A stretch of 64,000 nt of DNA from Brevundimonas sp. M20 (GTDB taxonomy: Bacteria > Pseudomonadota > Alphaproteobacteria > Caulobacterales > Caulobacteraceae): the NCBI RefSeq assembly GCF_006547065.1, contig NZ_CP041243.1, forward strand, positions 248,001-312,000, read 5' to 3'. A program made the position numbers and the translations under genes. Below, in pieces: positions 26,159-35,958 of this stretch. Numbering within the stretch: position 1 is the first letter of the stretch; every line of letters begins with the position of its first letter. Below the pieces are notes generated by a model. The model searched no databases. It saw only the letters and a program-made list of their open reading frames with translations, and had not been told where the DNA came from.

Positions 26159-27025
26159 CTACTCGGTCGGCGCGGCCGACAGGGTCTCTTCCATTTCGGC
26201 GAACGACGGCTGGGCCGGCGAGGGAATGTCGCCCCGGCCGATCTCGACCGAAATCTGGGCCGCATTGCCGTGCAGGTGGGCGACCAGCACCGACTGGATG
26301 ATCTTGTAGTAGGCGCCTTCCTCATCGACGATCGACTTCAGCCGCGCCGCGATCGGGCCGACCAGGCCATAGGCCAGGAACACGCCCATGAAGGTGCCGA
26401 CCAGCGCGCCGCCGATCATGCCGCCCAGAACTTCCGGCGGCTCGGTGATCGAGCCCATGGTCTTGATGACGCCCAGCACGGCCGCGACGATGCCCAGCGC
26501 GGGCAGGGCGTCGGCGAGGTTCTGAAGCGCGCTCGGCGCCCCCAGCGCCTCGTGGTGATGCTTCTCGAGCTGCTTCTCCATGGCGTCCTCGATCTGGTGA
26601 GGATCTTCCAGGTTCATGGTCATCATCCGCAGGGTGTCGCAGATGAAGTCCGTGGCGAAGTGATCCTTCAGCACCTTGGGGTATTTCTGGAAAATCGTGC
26701 TTTCGGACGGCTTCTCGATGTGGCTTTCAAGGGCGATGACGCCCTTGGACTTCATCGTCTTGGTCAGCTGGAACAGAAGGGACAGCAGGTCCTTGTAGTC
26801 CTGCTTCTTCCACTTGGGGCCGGCGAACGCCTTGCCCAGACCGCCCAGCGAGGACTTCAGGACAGGCACGCTGTTCGAAATCAGGAAGGCCGCAATGCCG
26901 GCGCCGCCGATGGCCATCAGCTCGTGAGGCGCGGCGTGCAGGATCACCTCGAACTTGCCGCCCGAGATAGCGTAGCTGCCGAACACCAGGGCGAACAGCA
27001 GCACAATGCCGATAATCTGGAACAT
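26159..27025 (-). CDS. motA: Flagellar motor stator protein MotA
   Basis: The 288-residue protein forms the proton-driven stator with MotB. Four membrane helices are visible (about 1-20, 33-52, 168-190 and 200-222), and the conserved proline segment ALPALGIVAAVLGVIKTM carries the residue linked to torque generation. The cytoplasmic loop between helices 2 and 3 contains KSKGVIALE and the charged region that touches FliG. motB is not adjacent, as in Caulobacter. Upstream, TTAA occurs twice (27071 and 27078), but with 3-bp and not the 7-bp spacing of a full CtrA box. Confidence 0.95.
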   Translation of the reverse strand: MFQIIGIVLLFALVFGSYAISGGKFEVILHAAPHELMAIGGAGIAAFLISNSVPVLKSSLGGLGKAFAGPKWKKQDYKDLLSLLFQLTKTMKSKGVIALESHIEKPSESTIFQKYPKVLKDHFATDFICDTLRMMTMNLEDPHQIEDAMEKQLEKHHHEALGAPSALQNLADALPALGIVAAVLGVIKTMGSITEPPEVLGGMIGGALVGTFMGVFLAYGLVGPIAARLKSIVDEEGAYYKIIQSVLVAHLHGNAAQISVEIGRGDIPSPAQPSFAEMEETLSAAPTE

Positions 27026-27123
27026 GGAAGACGGGGAGCCCCAACGCGCGAGAGGCCCTGATCTTCGACGTTAATGATTAACCGGCGATTGCCGAAAGGC
27101 TCCGCAATTGTGCGAAGCCGGGA

Positions 27124-28935
27124 TCAGAGGCGGGTTTCGCCGCTCAGGATCCCTGCGCGGGCCGCCTCGGTCAGTTTCGTGTAGCCGCTCTTGCCGCCGC
27201 GAACGTACAGGGCGCCGTCGACCTTTTCCGGGTCGAAGCCGTCGGCGACCAGATCGACCTTGCGATACTTGAAGGTGCCGGTGGTCTCGGCCTCCTTGAT
27301 AAGGCGGACAAACGCGGGCCGGGCGTAGGAGGGCAGTTCCTGATCGACCCATTCGGCGAAGGTTTTTGCCGAGAAGCGGCCGTCGATCACCAGCGCGACC
27401 ATGCCCGCCTTGCCTTCCTGACCCGGGACGGGAACGCCGTAGGCGATGACCTCCTTGACGCCCGGCGCATCGGCGAGGCGTTGCTCGACCTCGGCGGTCG
27501 AGACGTTCTCGCCCTTCCAGCGATAGGTGTCGCCGATCCGGTCGATGAAATAGATGTAGCCGTCCGAGTCCTGCTTCATCAGATCGCCGGTGCGGAACCA
27601 GCGGTCGCCTCGCACGAAGACGTCGCGCAGGATCTTCTTCTCGGATGCGGCCTTGTCGGCATAGCCGGAGAATGCGTGGCGGGTGTCGTCGCCGATCATG
27701 CCGATGGCTTCCCCGACCTCGCCCGGTTTGGCCAGCTGGCACAGGCCGTCAGCGCCCCGCACCGGCAGCTCGGTGTCGATATCGAAGCGGACCAGCTTGC
27801 AGTTGATCTGTTTCTTGAGGAAGCCCGGGATGCGACCGATGGCCCCCGCCTTGCCGTCGAAATTGAACAGCGAGACGTTGCCCTCGGTCGAGCCGTAGAA
27901 TTCCATGATGTTCGGGACGGCGAACCGCTTCTGGAAGTCTTCCCAGACGTCGGGACGAAGCCCGTTGCCGAAGGCGAGGCGCAGCTTGTGGCTCCGCTCG
28001 TCCGGCGCTTCCGGGCAGTTCACCAGATAGCGGCACAGCTCGCCGATATAGACAAACAGGGTCGCACCCGAGGCCTTCACGTCCGGCCAGAAGCTGGAGG
28101 CGGAGAAGCGCTTGCGCAGCACCAGCCTGCCGCCGTTCAGCAGCGCCGGGCCGATGCCGACCAGGCCGCCGGTCGAGTGGTAAAGCGGCAGGACGTTGAA
28201 GGTCACATCCTTGTCCGTGCCCGCCGTGGCGCCGGCGAAGGCCCGCATGTAGGTGCGGGCGCGGGCATGGGTGATCTTGGCCGCCTTGGGCAGGCCGGTG
28301 GTGCCCGAGGTGAAGATGTACAGGGCGGTGTCACGGTTGGTCAGGCCCGAGCGGATCGAACGCGCCGGCCGGACCGACGATCCGCCGCGCACCGGCTTGT
28401 CGAGGCCGCGACGTTCATCCGCCTCATCCTCGTCGGCCAGACCCAGAACCCAGAGCATCAGATTGCGATCAACCAGAGAACGGGCGTCCTCGACCTTGCG
28501 CCAGCAATCCTCGTCCGTGACCACCTGCGACGCATTGGAGATGGTCAGGCAGTGGGCGAGGGCGTGGCCCGTCAGGTTGGTGTTGATCAGCGCCGTGCCG
28601 ACCCCGACCTTGGCGAAGCCCATCCAGGCGGCGATGTACTCAGCCCGGTTCTGCATCACCAGGGCGACAGTGTCTCCGCGCTTGAGGCGACGGCTGACGG
28701 CCCAGTGCCCGAAGCGATTCGCCATGGCGTCGAGCTCGCGGTAGCTGATGCTGCGACGGTCATCCTGGATCGCGATGTGATCGGCGAACTTGTCGACGGC
28801 CTCTTCCCAGTCGTCACAGACGAGATCGGGGCTGTCCATGGTGATCGGCTTGATGCGTCCGAGCAGGAGTCGCAGGCCCTTCACGAACCGCATGTCGCGC
28901 CGGATGTTCGCTACCAGACCCATAGTCACGTCCAC
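27124..28935 (-). CDS. Long-chain acyl-CoA synthetase (FATP/VLACS type)
   Basis: The 603-residue AMP-forming ligase activates fatty acids to acyl-CoA. The AMP-binding signature YIFTSGTTGLPKAAK is present, then EFYGSTEGN, RTGDLM and DRIGDTYRWKGENVSTAEVE, the last being typical of the FATP/very-long-chain group. The C-terminal SKR-like TFKYRKVDLV is intact. The GTG start at 28935 has GGAGGGGG ten bases upstream; ATG 28923 is the alternative. It is transcribed toward motA. Confidence 0.9.
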   Translation of the reverse strand: MDVTMGLVANIRRDMRFVKGLRLLLGRIKPITMDSPDLVCDDWEEAVDKFADHIAIQDDRRSISYRELDAMANRFGHWAVSRRLKRGDTVALVMQNRAEYIAAWMGFAKVGVGTALINTNLTGHALAHCLTISNASQVVTDEDCWRKVEDARSLVDRNLMLWVLGLADEDEADERRGLDKPVRGGSSVRPARSIRSGLTNRDTALYIFTSGTTGLPKAAKITHARARTYMRAFAGATAGTDKDVTFNVLPLYHSTGGLVGIGPALLNGGRLVLRKRFSASSFWPDVKASGATLFVYIGELCRYLVNCPEAPDERSHKLRLAFGNGLRPDVWEDFQKRFAVPNIMEFYGSTEGNVSLFNFDGKAGAIGRIPGFLKKQINCKLVRFDIDTELPVRGADGLCQLAKPGEVGEAIGMIGDDTRHAFSGYADKAASEKKILRDVFVRGDRWFRTGDLMKQDSDGYIYFIDRIGDTYRWKGENVSTAEVEQRLADAPGVKEVIAYGVPVPGQEGKAGMVALVIDGRFSAKTFAEWVDQELPSYARPAFVRLIKEAETTGTFKYRKVDLVADGFDPEKVDGALYVRGGKSGYTKLTEAARAGILSGETRL

Positions 28936-29236
28936 TCGTCAGAAGCCCCCTCCGGTGATGAACAAGCGGGCCTCCCGGGTCAACCGGTGGGGGAATCGCC
29001 GAGGCGTTTTTGATGGTTTGCGAACGGTTTGCGCGCCGATTGCCGCCGGGCGTGGCGCCGATGCGGCGGTGACGTAGGTCACTTCATCGCCTTTATTGCG
29101 GAGCTTTGCGGCGCGGACGGGATGAGTCGCTGCCCCAACTGTGGCGGGAACAGTGTTTCTTCGGGACATTCCGCCTCCTCGCGGAACCGCGATCTTCCTG
29201 GTGAGGTTTGGACCCCACGCTAAAGGAGGACCAGAG
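28936..29236. other. 301-bp divergent intergenic region
   Basis: The region separates the acyl-CoA synthetase from a Pro/Ala-rich membrane protein gene. It contains the stress-sigma-like promoter at 29183-29208 and AAAGGAGGA at 29222. Several frames are open here, but none has a start signal or a recognisable product. Confidence 0.4.
29183..29208 (+). promoter_or_regulatory. Candidate EcfG (general stress) promoter
   Basis: GGAACC (29183-29188), 16 bases, then GGTT (29205-29208). This is close to the alphaproteobacterial EcfG/SigT consensus GGAAC-N16-17-CGTT, with one mismatch in the -10. It lies 29 bp before the ATG at 29237, and the ribosome-binding site is in between. Confidence 0.45.
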
Positions 29237-29779
29237 ATGTCTGTGACCTATACCGACGACCGCAACGAAGCCCTGCGTGAGGAGACCTTCGTTCCCGTTT
29301 ATGCTCGAACCCGTTCAAGCCGGACGCGCAAAAAGGGCGTCCGGACCTGGATGATCCTCGCGCCGGTGGGTTTGCTGGTGATCGGCGGCGCGGCCGCTGC
29401 GACGATGACGATGAACAGTGGCGACGCGACACCTCCGCTGGCCGAGCCGACGGCCACCGCTCCGGTGGTGTCACAGGCGCCGATGCCGATGACCGCTCCG
29501 ACGGCCGAGGCGATGACGCCCACGGCGCCTGTCGAAGCCGCGCCGGCTCCGGTCGAGCGCGAAGCGGCGCCGGCCCCGGCTCGCCGTGAAGCGCCGGCTC
29601 GCCGCGCCGCGCCGCGGGCTGAGGCGGCCACTTCGGCTCCCGCGCCCGCTCCCAGCGTCCCGGTCCAGTCGTCGCCATCGACCACGACCCTGAACACAGC
29701 GCCGGCCCAGACCAACCCGGCTCCGGTCACGGTCCCGACGCCGCCGCCCCCGGTGATCACCGTTGAACCGCTGAACTGA
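29237..29779 (+). CDS. Single-pass membrane protein with Pro/Ala/Thr-rich tail
   Basis: The 180-residue protein has a charged N terminus with RTRKKG and one membrane helix (about 37-58). About 120 residues of Pro/Ala/Thr/Val-rich low-complexity sequence follow, presumably periplasmic. It starts at 29237 with AAAGGAGGA seven bases before. No domain is recognised. The architecture resembles the product of 33606-34619. A strong terminator follows, and the upstream stress-type promoter suggests stress induction. Confidence 0.6.
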   Translation: MSVTYTDDRNEALREETFVPVYARTRSSRTRKKGVRTWMILAPVGLLVIGGAAAATMTMNSGDATPPLAEPTATAPVVSQAPMPMTAPTAEAMTPTAPVEAAPAPVEREAAPAPARREAPARRAAPRAEAATSAPAPAPSVPVQSSPSTTTLNTAPAQTNPAPVTVPTPPPPVITVEPLN

Positions 29780-29795
29780 TCCGGCACAACGAGAA

Positions 29796-29823
29796 AAGCC
29801 CCGGCGATCCGCCGGGGCTTTTT
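29796..29823 (+). terminator. Intrinsic terminator between converging genes
   Basis: AAGCCCCGGC (29796-29805), a 5-base loop, then GCCGGGGCTT (29811-29820), with a T run to 29823. It ends the Pro-rich protein gene and, with AAAAGC read as GCTTTT on the other strand, may also end the dehydrogenase transcript. Confidence 0.88.
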
Positions 29824-29829
29824 GCCGGA

Positions 29830-31149
29830 TCAGGCCGCGGGAGAGACCCGCCAGATGACATTGCCGACGTCATCGGCGACCAGCAGGCCGCCAAGGGCGT
29901 CGAACTGAACCCCAACCGGACGGCCCATTGCCTGACCGTCCTCGTTCAGGAAGCCGGTGAGGACGTCCTGCGGCGGGCCGTTCGGCGCACCGTTCGCGAA
30001 GGGCACGAAGATCACCTTGTAGCCGTTGCGCGGGATGCGGTTCCACGATCCATGCTGCCCGACAAAGGCGCCGCCACGATACCGGGCGGGGAACAGACTT
30101 CCTTCGCCGAAGGTCAGGCCCAGCGAAGCGGTGTGGGCGCCCAGCGCGTAGTCCGGCCGGACGGCGCGGGCGACGAGGGCGGGATCCTGCGGCTTCACCC
30201 GCTCGTCGACCGTCTGGCCGTAATAGCTGTACGGCCAGCCGTAGAAGGCGCCGGGCGTGACCGAAGTCATGTAGTCGGGGACCAGATCGTTCCCCAGTTC
30301 ATCCCGCTCGTTGACCGCCACCCACAGCTTGCCGCTGTCCGGCTGCCAGGCCATGCCGACCGGATTGCGCAGGCCCGACGCATAGATGCGACGCGCGCCG
30401 GTGGCGGGATTGATTTCGAGAATGGCCGCGCGCTCGACCTCCTCGTCCATGCCGTTCTCGCCGATGTTCGAATTGGACCCGACGCCGACATACAGCCGCG
30501 AGCCGTCGGCGCTTGCGACGAGGCTCTTGGTCCAGTGATGGTTACGTCCGGCGGGCAGGTCCGCGATCTTGCGCGGGGGGGCGGCGATCCGCGTCTCGCC
30601 GGCCCGATAGGGGAAGGCGACGACGGCGTCGGCGTTGGCGACGTAGAGGGTGTCCCCGACCAGAGTCATGCCGAAGGGCGACATCAGGTTTTCGAGAAAG
30701 GCGGTCCGGGTCTCCGCCACCCCGTCGCCATTCGCGTCACGCAGCAGGGTGATGCGGTCGGCGCTGGCGGCGCGGGCGCCTGCACGGCGCATTATCAGGC
30801 CCTGCGCCCACGCCCGGAAGCCGCCGCCAGCGCCGTCATCCAGTCCCTCGGGCTTGGGCGGGGCGTTGCTTTCGGCGACCAGAATGTCGCCGTTGGGCAG
30901 CCGGTATAGCCAGCGGGGATGGTCCAGCCCGACTGCGAAGGCCTGCACGCGGAAGCCTGCGGCGGGAACGGGCATGCGCCCCTCGGGCCAACGGGTCGCC
31001 TCGGCGATGTTGACCGTCGGCAGCAGGGTCGTGCGGGGCGCCGGCAGCGTAGGGTTCGGGCCGAAGCCAACGGAGGGATCGAGCTTCGATTCCGTGCTGC
31101 ACCCGACAAGGGTCAATACGGCGACGGCAGCGAGGGCGGCTATGCGCAT
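29830..31149 (-). CDS. PQQ-dependent sugar (sorbosone-type) dehydrogenase lipoprotein
   Basis: The 439-residue protein has a lipobox LVGC (cysteine near 17) and a beta-propeller body of the soluble quinoprotein glucose/sorbosone dehydrogenase family. Landmarks are [53 protein letters not shown] and [11 protein letters not shown]. Such proteins oxidise aldoses with PQQ in the periplasm. ATG 31149 is chosen because the leader then begins immediately; the frame is open 18 codons further up. The lipocalin gene ends 10 bp upstream, so they form one operon. Confidence 0.88.
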   Translation of the reverse strand: MRIAALAAVAVLTLVGCSTESKLDPSVGFGPNPTLPAPRTTLLPTVNIAEATRWPEGRMPVPAAGFRVQAFAVGLDHPRWLYRLPNGDILVAESNAPPKPEGLDDGAGGGFRAWAQGLIMRRAGARAASADRITLLRDANGDGVAETRTAFLENLMSPFGMTLVGDTLYVANADAVVAFPYRAGETRIAAPPRKIADLPAGRNHHWTKSLVASADGSRLYVGVGSNSNIGENGMDEEVERAAILEINPATGARRIYASGLRNPVGMAWQPDSGKLWVAVNERDELGNDLVPDYMTSVTPGAFYGWPYSYYGQTVDERVKPQDPALVARAVRPDYALGAHTASLGLTFGEGSLFPARYRGGAFVGQHGSWNRIPRNGYKVIFVPFANGAPNGPPQDVLTGFLNEDGQAMGRPVGVQFDALGGLLVADDVGNVIWRVSPAA

Positions 31150-31159
31150 GCGGTCTCTT

Positions 31160-31708
31160 TCACCTGGGGGGCAGGGCGGGAAACTCCAGACGGCTGACAT
31201 CATAGCCCAGCGCGCGGGCGCGGCCAGTCAGCTGTTCGATCTGCGCCTGGGTCGGAACCTCGCGGGTGAAAATGAACAGCCGTTCGAAGGTCGGATCAGC
31301 CGAGATGAACCAGCTGTAGGCGTCGTCATGGTCCAGCACCCAGTAATCCCAGGTCACAAATCCGCCGAGGTAACGGACCCGAAGCTTGGTGTTGGTGCCG
31401 GGATCGAGGATCTCACCGCGTCCGCCGAGGGCTTTCTCGCGACCGCCCGGTTGGCCCTGCTCGCAGGTGTCACGGACGTCCACCCGGGTCGGCGATACGA
31501 GCACATAGTTCGACGCGCCTGCGACACAGCCGTCGGTCAGACGGTCGGGCAGCCGCGCGACCTCGATCCACCGACCGGACCAAAGGCGTTCGGCATCGAC
31601 GGGTTTGAGCGGCTGGGGCGCCCGATATTCCGAGGGAGAGGGGGCGGTCACACAGGCCGAGAGGCCGGTGGTCAGCAGCAGGGTGACGGCAAGTGAACGC
31701 AAGGTCAT
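31160..31708 (-). CDS. Lipocalin family lipoprotein (Blc-like)
   Basis: The 182-residue protein has lipobox LSAC (cysteine 19). The lipocalin GxW motif is [13 protein letters not shown], followed by a barrel with [24 protein letters not shown] and FTREVPT. Bacterial lipocalins bind hydrophobic ligands and are attached to the outer membrane. First gene of an operon with the sugar dehydrogenase. Confidence 0.85.
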   Translation of the reverse strand: MTLRSLAVTLLLTTGLSACVTAPSPSEYRAPQPLKPVDAERLWSGRWIEVARLPDRLTDGCVAGASNYVLVSPTRVDVRDTCEQGQPGGREKALGGRGEILDPGTNTKLRVRYLGGFVTWDYWVLDHDDAYSWFISADPTFERLFIFTREVPTQAQIEQLTGRARALGYDVSRLEFPALPPR

Positions 31709-31814
31709 GATGGTCTCCGCGCGATTTCAACACCGCTGATACGCCGCTGTTCCCGGATTGGACTTGTGGGGCGGCGCCGTCGCGCATATCTGCGGCGCCC
31801 ACGGGAGAGGGCGT

Positions 31815-32753
31815 ATGCAGCCGGCCATCGTTATTGAAGGTCTGACAAAGACCTATAAGTCGGGCGTGCAAGCGCTCAAACCGGTCGATCTGACCATCGG
31901 CAAGGGTGAGATCTTCGCCCTGCTGGGGCCGAACGGCGCGGGCAAGACCACGCTGATCTCGATCATCTGCGGGATCGTCAACGGCTCGACCGGCCGGGTG
32001 CTGGCCGACGGTCACGACATCCGCAAGGACTACCGGAAGGCCCGGACGGTCATCGGACTGGTGCCCCAGGAACTGACCACCGATGCCTTCGAGACCGTGC
32101 GGGCGACGGTGACCTTCAGCCGCGGCCTGTTCGGCAAGGCGCCGAACCCGGCCTACATCGAACAGATCCTTCGCGACCTCAGTCTCTGGGACAAGAAGGA
32201 CGCCAAGATCATGACCCTGTCCGGCGGCATGAAGCGCCGGGTCATGATCGCCAAGGCCCTGAGCCACGAACCCGATATCCTGTTCCTCGATGAGCCGACC
32301 GCCGGCGTGGATGTTGAGCTGCGCAAGGACATGTGGGCCATGGTTCGCAAGCTGCGCGAGCGCGGCGTGACGATCATCCTGACCACCCACTACATCGAGG
32401 AAGCCGAGGAGATGGCTGATCGCGTGGGGGTGATCCTGAAGGGGCAACTGATCCTCGTGGAGGAAAAGACCGCCCTGATGAAGAAGCTGGGCAAGAAGAC
32501 CCTGACCCTGCAACTGCAGGAGCCGGTGACGACGCTGCCCGCCGAACTGGCTGACTGGAAGGTCGAGCTGAAGAATGACGGCGCGGAGCTGGAATACGTC
32601 TTCGACGCCAATGCCGAGGACACCGGCGTGCCGGGCCTGCTGCGGCGGCTTGAGGCGATCGGGGTCGGCTTCAAGGACCTGTCCACCCGCCAGAGCTCGC
32701 TTGAGGACATCTTCGTGGGTCTTGTGCACCAGTCAAAGGCGGAGGCGGCGTGA
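31815..32753 (+). CDS. ABC-2 type exporter ATP-binding protein (YadG-like)
   Basis: The 312-residue subunit has Walker A GPNGAGKT (38-45), Q-loop in VPQEL, signature LSGGM (135-139), Walker B ILFLDEP (155-161) and H192. Its stop overlaps the permease start (TGATG), so the two are coupled. GAGAGG upstream fixes the start at 31815. It resembles E. coli YadG, whose substrate is unknown. A paralogous orphan ATPase is at 213-1187. Confidence 0.92.
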   Translation: MQPAIVIEGLTKTYKSGVQALKPVDLTIGKGEIFALLGPNGAGKTTLISIICGIVNGSTGRVLADGHDIRKDYRKARTVIGLVPQELTTDAFETVRATVTFSRGLFGKAPNPAYIEQILRDLSLWDKKDAKIMTLSGGMKRRVMIAKALSHEPDILFLDEPTAGVDVELRKDMWAMVRKLRERGVTIILTTHYIEEAEEMADRVGVILKGQLILVEEKTALMKKLGKKTLTLQLQEPVTTLPAELADWKVELKNDGAELEYVFDANAEDTGVPGLLRRLEAIGVGFKDLSTRQSSLEDIFVGLVHQSKAEAA

Positions 32754-33520
32754 TGGCGTTCAACGGTTATGGCGTCTGGGCCATCTATCGTTTCGAGATG
32801 GCGCGCGCCCTGCGCACCTTCTGGCAGTCGATCATCACGCCGGTGGTGACGACAGCACTCTATTTCGTGGTCTTCGGCACAGCCATTGGCGGCCGGATCG
32901 AACAGGTCTTCGGCGTGCCGTACGGGGCGTTCATCGTTCCGGGCCTGATCATGCTGAGCCTGTTCACCAACTCGATCTTCAACGGGTCATTCGGCATCTA
33001 CTTCCCGAAGTTCACGGGCACGATCTACGAGCTGCTTTCGGCGCCGGTTTCGCCGTTCGAGACCGTGCTCGGCTATGTCGGGGCGGCGGCGACCAAATCC
33101 TTCATTCTGGGGCTGGTCATTCTGGCGACGGCGGCCTTCTTCGTACCTTTGCAGATCCTGCACCCGGTGGCGATGCTGGCCTTCCTGATCCTGATCTCGG
33201 CGACTTTCAGCCTGTTCGGTTTCATCATCGGTATCTGGGCCCAGAGCTTCGAGCAGCTGAACTTCATCCCGATGCTGATCGTGACGCCCCTGACCTTCCT
33301 CGGCGGCGCCTTCTATCCGACCATCTGGCTGCCGGACGGCTGGCGGCTGGTCAGCCTGTTCAATCCGGTTGTCTATCTGATCTCGGGTTTCCGCTGGGCC
33401 TTCTTCGGCGTGGGCGATGTTTCGCTGGCTGTCAGTCTGGGCGCGACGCTGGGCTTCTTCTTCGTTTGTCTGGGCGTGGTCTTCTGGATGTTCCGCACCG
33501 GCTATCGCCTGAAGAACTGA
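32753..33520 (+). CDS. ABC-2 type exporter permease (YadH-like)
   Basis: The 255-residue membrane subunit has six hydrophobic segments. The ABC-2 signature region [20 protein letters not shown] before the fifth segment, followed by [13 protein letters not shown], is typical. It forms the channel for the ATPase encoded just upstream. ATG 32753 overlaps the preceding TGA, and GGAGG lies at 32741-32745. The substrate is unknown (YadH homologues export undefined compounds). Confidence 0.92.
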   Translation: MAFNGYGVWAIYRFEMARALRTFWQSIITPVVTTALYFVVFGTAIGGRIEQVFGVPYGAFIVPGLIMLSLFTNSIFNGSFGIYFPKFTGTIYELLSAPVSPFETVLGYVGAAATKSFILGLVILATAAFFVPLQILHPVAMLAFLILISATFSLFGFIIGIWAQSFEQLNFIPMLIVTPLTFLGGAFYPTIWLPDGWRLVSLFNPVVYLISGFRWAFFGVGDVSLAVSLGATLGFFFVCLGVVFWMFRTGYRLKN

Positions 33521-33605
33521 CCGGTCACGAAACCGGCCAGATCGGCCGCCACTTTCTGCGCGCGTAAGCGTTTGAAGGCGCGTCGGCCACGGCGCGGGAG
33601 GCGGT

Positions 33606-34619
33606 ATGACGGACAACAAGACCCCCGAAGCGAACGGTGCCCCGATCAACGGACAGGCCCGGCCCGAGCCCTACCGGCGCGCCGTGACCTGGGGTCGTCC
33701 GCCCGAGACGGTTTTCCGTGCAGGGCCGCTTCCGTCCGGCGGCGTATCCCTCGCGCAGCCGCCGGCGTCGGCGCCGCGACCAGTTGTGACGCCCCCCGCC
33801 GCCCAACCGGTCGCCCCGCACCGCCCCTCGGCCATTCTGAGCGGCTCCCTGATCCCGCGCGCTGCGCCGCAAGGGGCCGCTCCCCAGGCCCGGCCGGCGC
33901 CCGCGACGCCGGTCGATCCCGATGCGCCGCGCTTCGTCGTGCCGGATGCGCCGCTGGTTCCGGCCGAGCCGGACCTGACGGTCAGGCCCCTGCCGGAGCC
34001 CGAGCCGCTTCCGGAGCCGGTAGTTGAGACGCCTCCCCCCGTTCACACGGCTTCGGCCGCGGAGCCTGTCGTCGCGGCTGTGCCGGATGCCGCCGCGCCA
34101 CGGCACGAGCCCAAGGCGCTTTCGCGAGCGCGACCGGGTGGACGCGCGCCGCTGTTTGCAGGCGCAGCTATCGCGATCCTTGCCGTCGCCGCCGCCGGTT
34201 GGTGGCTCCTTGGGCGGTCGCCGGAGGCCGCCGCTCCGGCTGGGGCTCCTGTCATCAATGCGCCTGCCGAAAGTCCGGTCGAGGCGTCGGCGGTTCCGGA
34301 TGCTCCGGCTGTGGCGCAGACCGTTGAGCAACCGACGTCTGCAGCTGAAACGCCTTCGCCTGTGACGCCCGCCCCCGTCGCGCCGACTGTCGCTCCGGCT
34401 CCCGCCTCTCGCGCGGCCGCGCCAGCCGTGACCACGCCTGCACCGACGCCGATGCGTCCGACGCCCGTTCCGGTTGAGCCGACGCCCGCGCCGCCTGCTG
34501 TGGTGGTGACCGCTCCGCCTATCGAGCAGGCGCCGGCCAGTCCGCCTCCGACCGCCGCCGAGCGGCCGTCGAGCGATCCGGACGCGCCGATCACGACGCG
34601 CCCACAGAGACTCGACTGA
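33606..34619 (+). CDS. Pro/Ala-rich single-pass membrane protein
   Basis: The 337-residue protein is mostly low-complexity Pro/Ala/Val/Glu sequence with one membrane helix (about 182-200, APLFAGAAIAILAVAAAGWWLL) in the middle. An extended cytoplasmic domain and an extended periplasmic tail result. No enzyme motif is visible. It shares design with the 180-residue protein at 29237-29779. GGGAGG lies upstream of ATG 33606. The function is unknown. Confidence 0.6.
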   Translation: MTDNKTPEANGAPINGQARPEPYRRAVTWGRPPETVFRAGPLPSGGVSLAQPPASAPRPVVTPPAAQPVAPHRPSAILSGSLIPRAAPQGAAPQARPAPATPVDPDAPRFVVPDAPLVPAEPDLTVRPLPEPEPLPEPVVETPPPVHTASAAEPVVAAVPDAAAPRHEPKALSRARPGGRAPLFAGAAIAILAVAAAGWWLLGRSPEAAAPAGAPVINAPAESPVEASAVPDAPAVAQTVEQPTSAAETPSPVTPAPVAPTVAPAPASRAAAPAVTTPAPTPMRPTPVPVEPTPAPPAVVVTAPPIEQAPASPPPTAAERPSSDPDAPITTRPQRLD

Positions 34620-34631
34620 TCCGGCTGGGCC

Positions 34632-35009
34632 TCAGCGCAGGGTGATGTAGCCGCGTTCCACCATCCGACGCAGGCCTTCATAGACCTCGGCCAGTTCTTC
34701 ATAGGCGATCCGCGCCGCGGTCAGGCGCGCCACCTGGTCCGCCGTGGCCGGGGCTCCGGATTCGGACTGGCGCAGTCCCTCTGACACCCACTTGCCCCGG
34801 GCGGTGGCGGTCATGACCGCCAGTCTCTGGAAGGTCGCGGGGTCCAGCGCGGGGACCATCTGGCCCAGCACTTCGCGGTTGGCGATGAAGGCCGAGTAGT
34901 CGATCTGCTCCAGCAGGCCGCGCAGGCGGCGCTGTTCCTGCGGATCGATGTCCTGCGGCTCGAAATGGTCTCTTTGCCGACGATAGCTGCCGGTCTGCAT
35001 GGTCGACAT
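34632..35009 (-). CDS. Small helical protein, unknown
   Basis: The 125-residue protein is charged, with no signal peptide or membrane segment. Predicted helices are rich in Arg, Glu and Gln (QRRLRGLLEQIDYSAF; ARIAYEELAEVYEGLRRMV). GGGAGAAG lies six bases upstream of ATG 35009. No family is recognised. It is divergent from the ArsR gene at 35123. Confidence 0.55.
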   Translation of the reverse strand: MSTMQTGSYRRQRDHFEPQDIDPQEQRRLRGLLEQIDYSAFIANREVLGQMVPALDPATFQRLAVMTATARGKWVSEGLRQSESGAPATADQVARLTAARIAYEELAEVYEGLRRMVERGYITLR

Positions 35010-35122
35010 CGCGCTTCTCCCAACACGATCGGGTCTGAAGCCTGCGCTGCGTCGATTAACGGGGCGTTGCACTGATGGCGGGAGACGCTTGCCATCGCCG
35101 CTTCGGGGGGATACTTAAGTAC

Positions 35123-35464
35123 ATGCTTCAGTATCAGGAACCGCTTGATCTCGCCTTCCAGGCTCTGTCGGATCCGACCCGCAGGCGGATGGTCGAGCGG
35201 CTGTCGGCGGGGCCGGTGTCGGTCAGCGCCTTGGCCGATCCCCTTCCGATGTCGTTGTCGGCCGTGATGCAGCATCTGAAAATCCTTGAGGCGGCGGGGC
35301 TCGTTCGCTCCGAAAAGGTCGGACGTGTCCGCACCTGCCGGGTCGAGCCCGATGCGCTGACCGCCGCCGAACGCTGGCTGAACGCCCGGCGCCAGTCCGT
35401 CGAGCGCAGCCTCGACGGGCTGGGCGTCTTTCTGGACGAGACCAAACCCGAGGAGGACTTGTGA
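35123..35464 (+). CDS. ArsR-family regulator of an SRPBCC operon
   Basis: The 113-residue winged-helix protein begins LDLAFQALSDPTRRRMVERL and has the recognition helix region SLSAVMQHLKILEAAGLV, followed by the wing KVGRVRTCRVEP. The ArsR-SRPBCC pair is a recurrent arrangement in which the regulator controls the adjacent lipid- or hydrophobe-binding protein. Its stop overlaps the start of the downstream gene. No metal-binding motif is seen. Confidence 0.88.
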   Translation: MLQYQEPLDLAFQALSDPTRRRMVERLSAGPVSVSALADPLPMSLSAVMQHLKILEAAGLVRSEKVGRVRTCRVEPDALTAAERWLNARRQSVERSLDGLGVFLDETKPEEDL

Positions 35465-35958
35465 TGACCGCTGAAACCCCGAGTGTCGCCCATGGAACTT
35501 TCGTCCTGAAGCGCCGCTATGACGCCGCCGCTGAGCGGGTGTTCCGTGCCTGGGCCGATCCGATCTCCTTCCGCCGCTGGTTTGTCGAGGCGCCGGGCGC
35601 GACGGTTCATGAGTGGCGGCATGACTTCCGCGTGGGCGGGAAGGGTGGCGGTCGCTATCGTTTCGGAGGACCCCAGAATGTTGATGGCTTCAACGACACC
35701 CTCTTTCTGGACATCGTGGAGAACCGTCGGATCATCCTCAGCTACGTCATGGGCACGGAGGTCGGCGGTGAACGGACGAGGTCTTCGGCCTCGCAGGCGA
35801 CCATCGAACTGGTTGCGGACGGCGCGGGCGTGCTGCTGACCTACACCGAGCAAGGCGCCTATTTCGGAGAGGACGGAGCCGCCCACATCCCGCTTCGCGA
35901 GGAGGGGTGTGCGCAGATGCTGGAAAACCTCGCCCGATTTCTGGAGGGCGTCGCCTGA
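35464..35958 (+). CDS. SRPBCC (AHSA1-like) domain protein
   Basis: The 164-residue protein has the START/AHSA1 fold: YDAAAERVFRAWADP, RRWFVEAPGATVHEWRHDFRVGGKGGGRYRFG, and ALTYTEQGAYF-type strand LLTYTEQGAY. Members bind hydrophobic ligands, and some catalyse reactions on them. ATG 35464 is preceded by AGGAGG at 35451-35456; a GTG at 35461 is the alternative. It is translationally coupled to ArsR before and GST after. Confidence 0.88.
   Translation: MTAETPSVAHGTFVLKRRYDAAAERVFRAWADPISFRRWFVEAPGATVHEWRHDFRVGGKGGGRYRFGGPQNVDGFNDTLFLDIVENRRIILSYVMGTEVGGERTRSSASQATIELVADGAGVLLTYTEQGAYFGEDGAAHIPLREEGCAQMLENLARFLEGVA

Noticed and set aside
27071..27083. Paired TTAA words upstream of motA as a CtrA box
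   Set aside because: The spacing is 3 bp, not the 7 bp of the full CtrA consensus. Noted only as a possible half-site.
27481..29013. 510-codon open frame opposite the acyl-CoA synthetase
   Set aside because: No domain, and the sense strand carries all AMP-ligase motifs.
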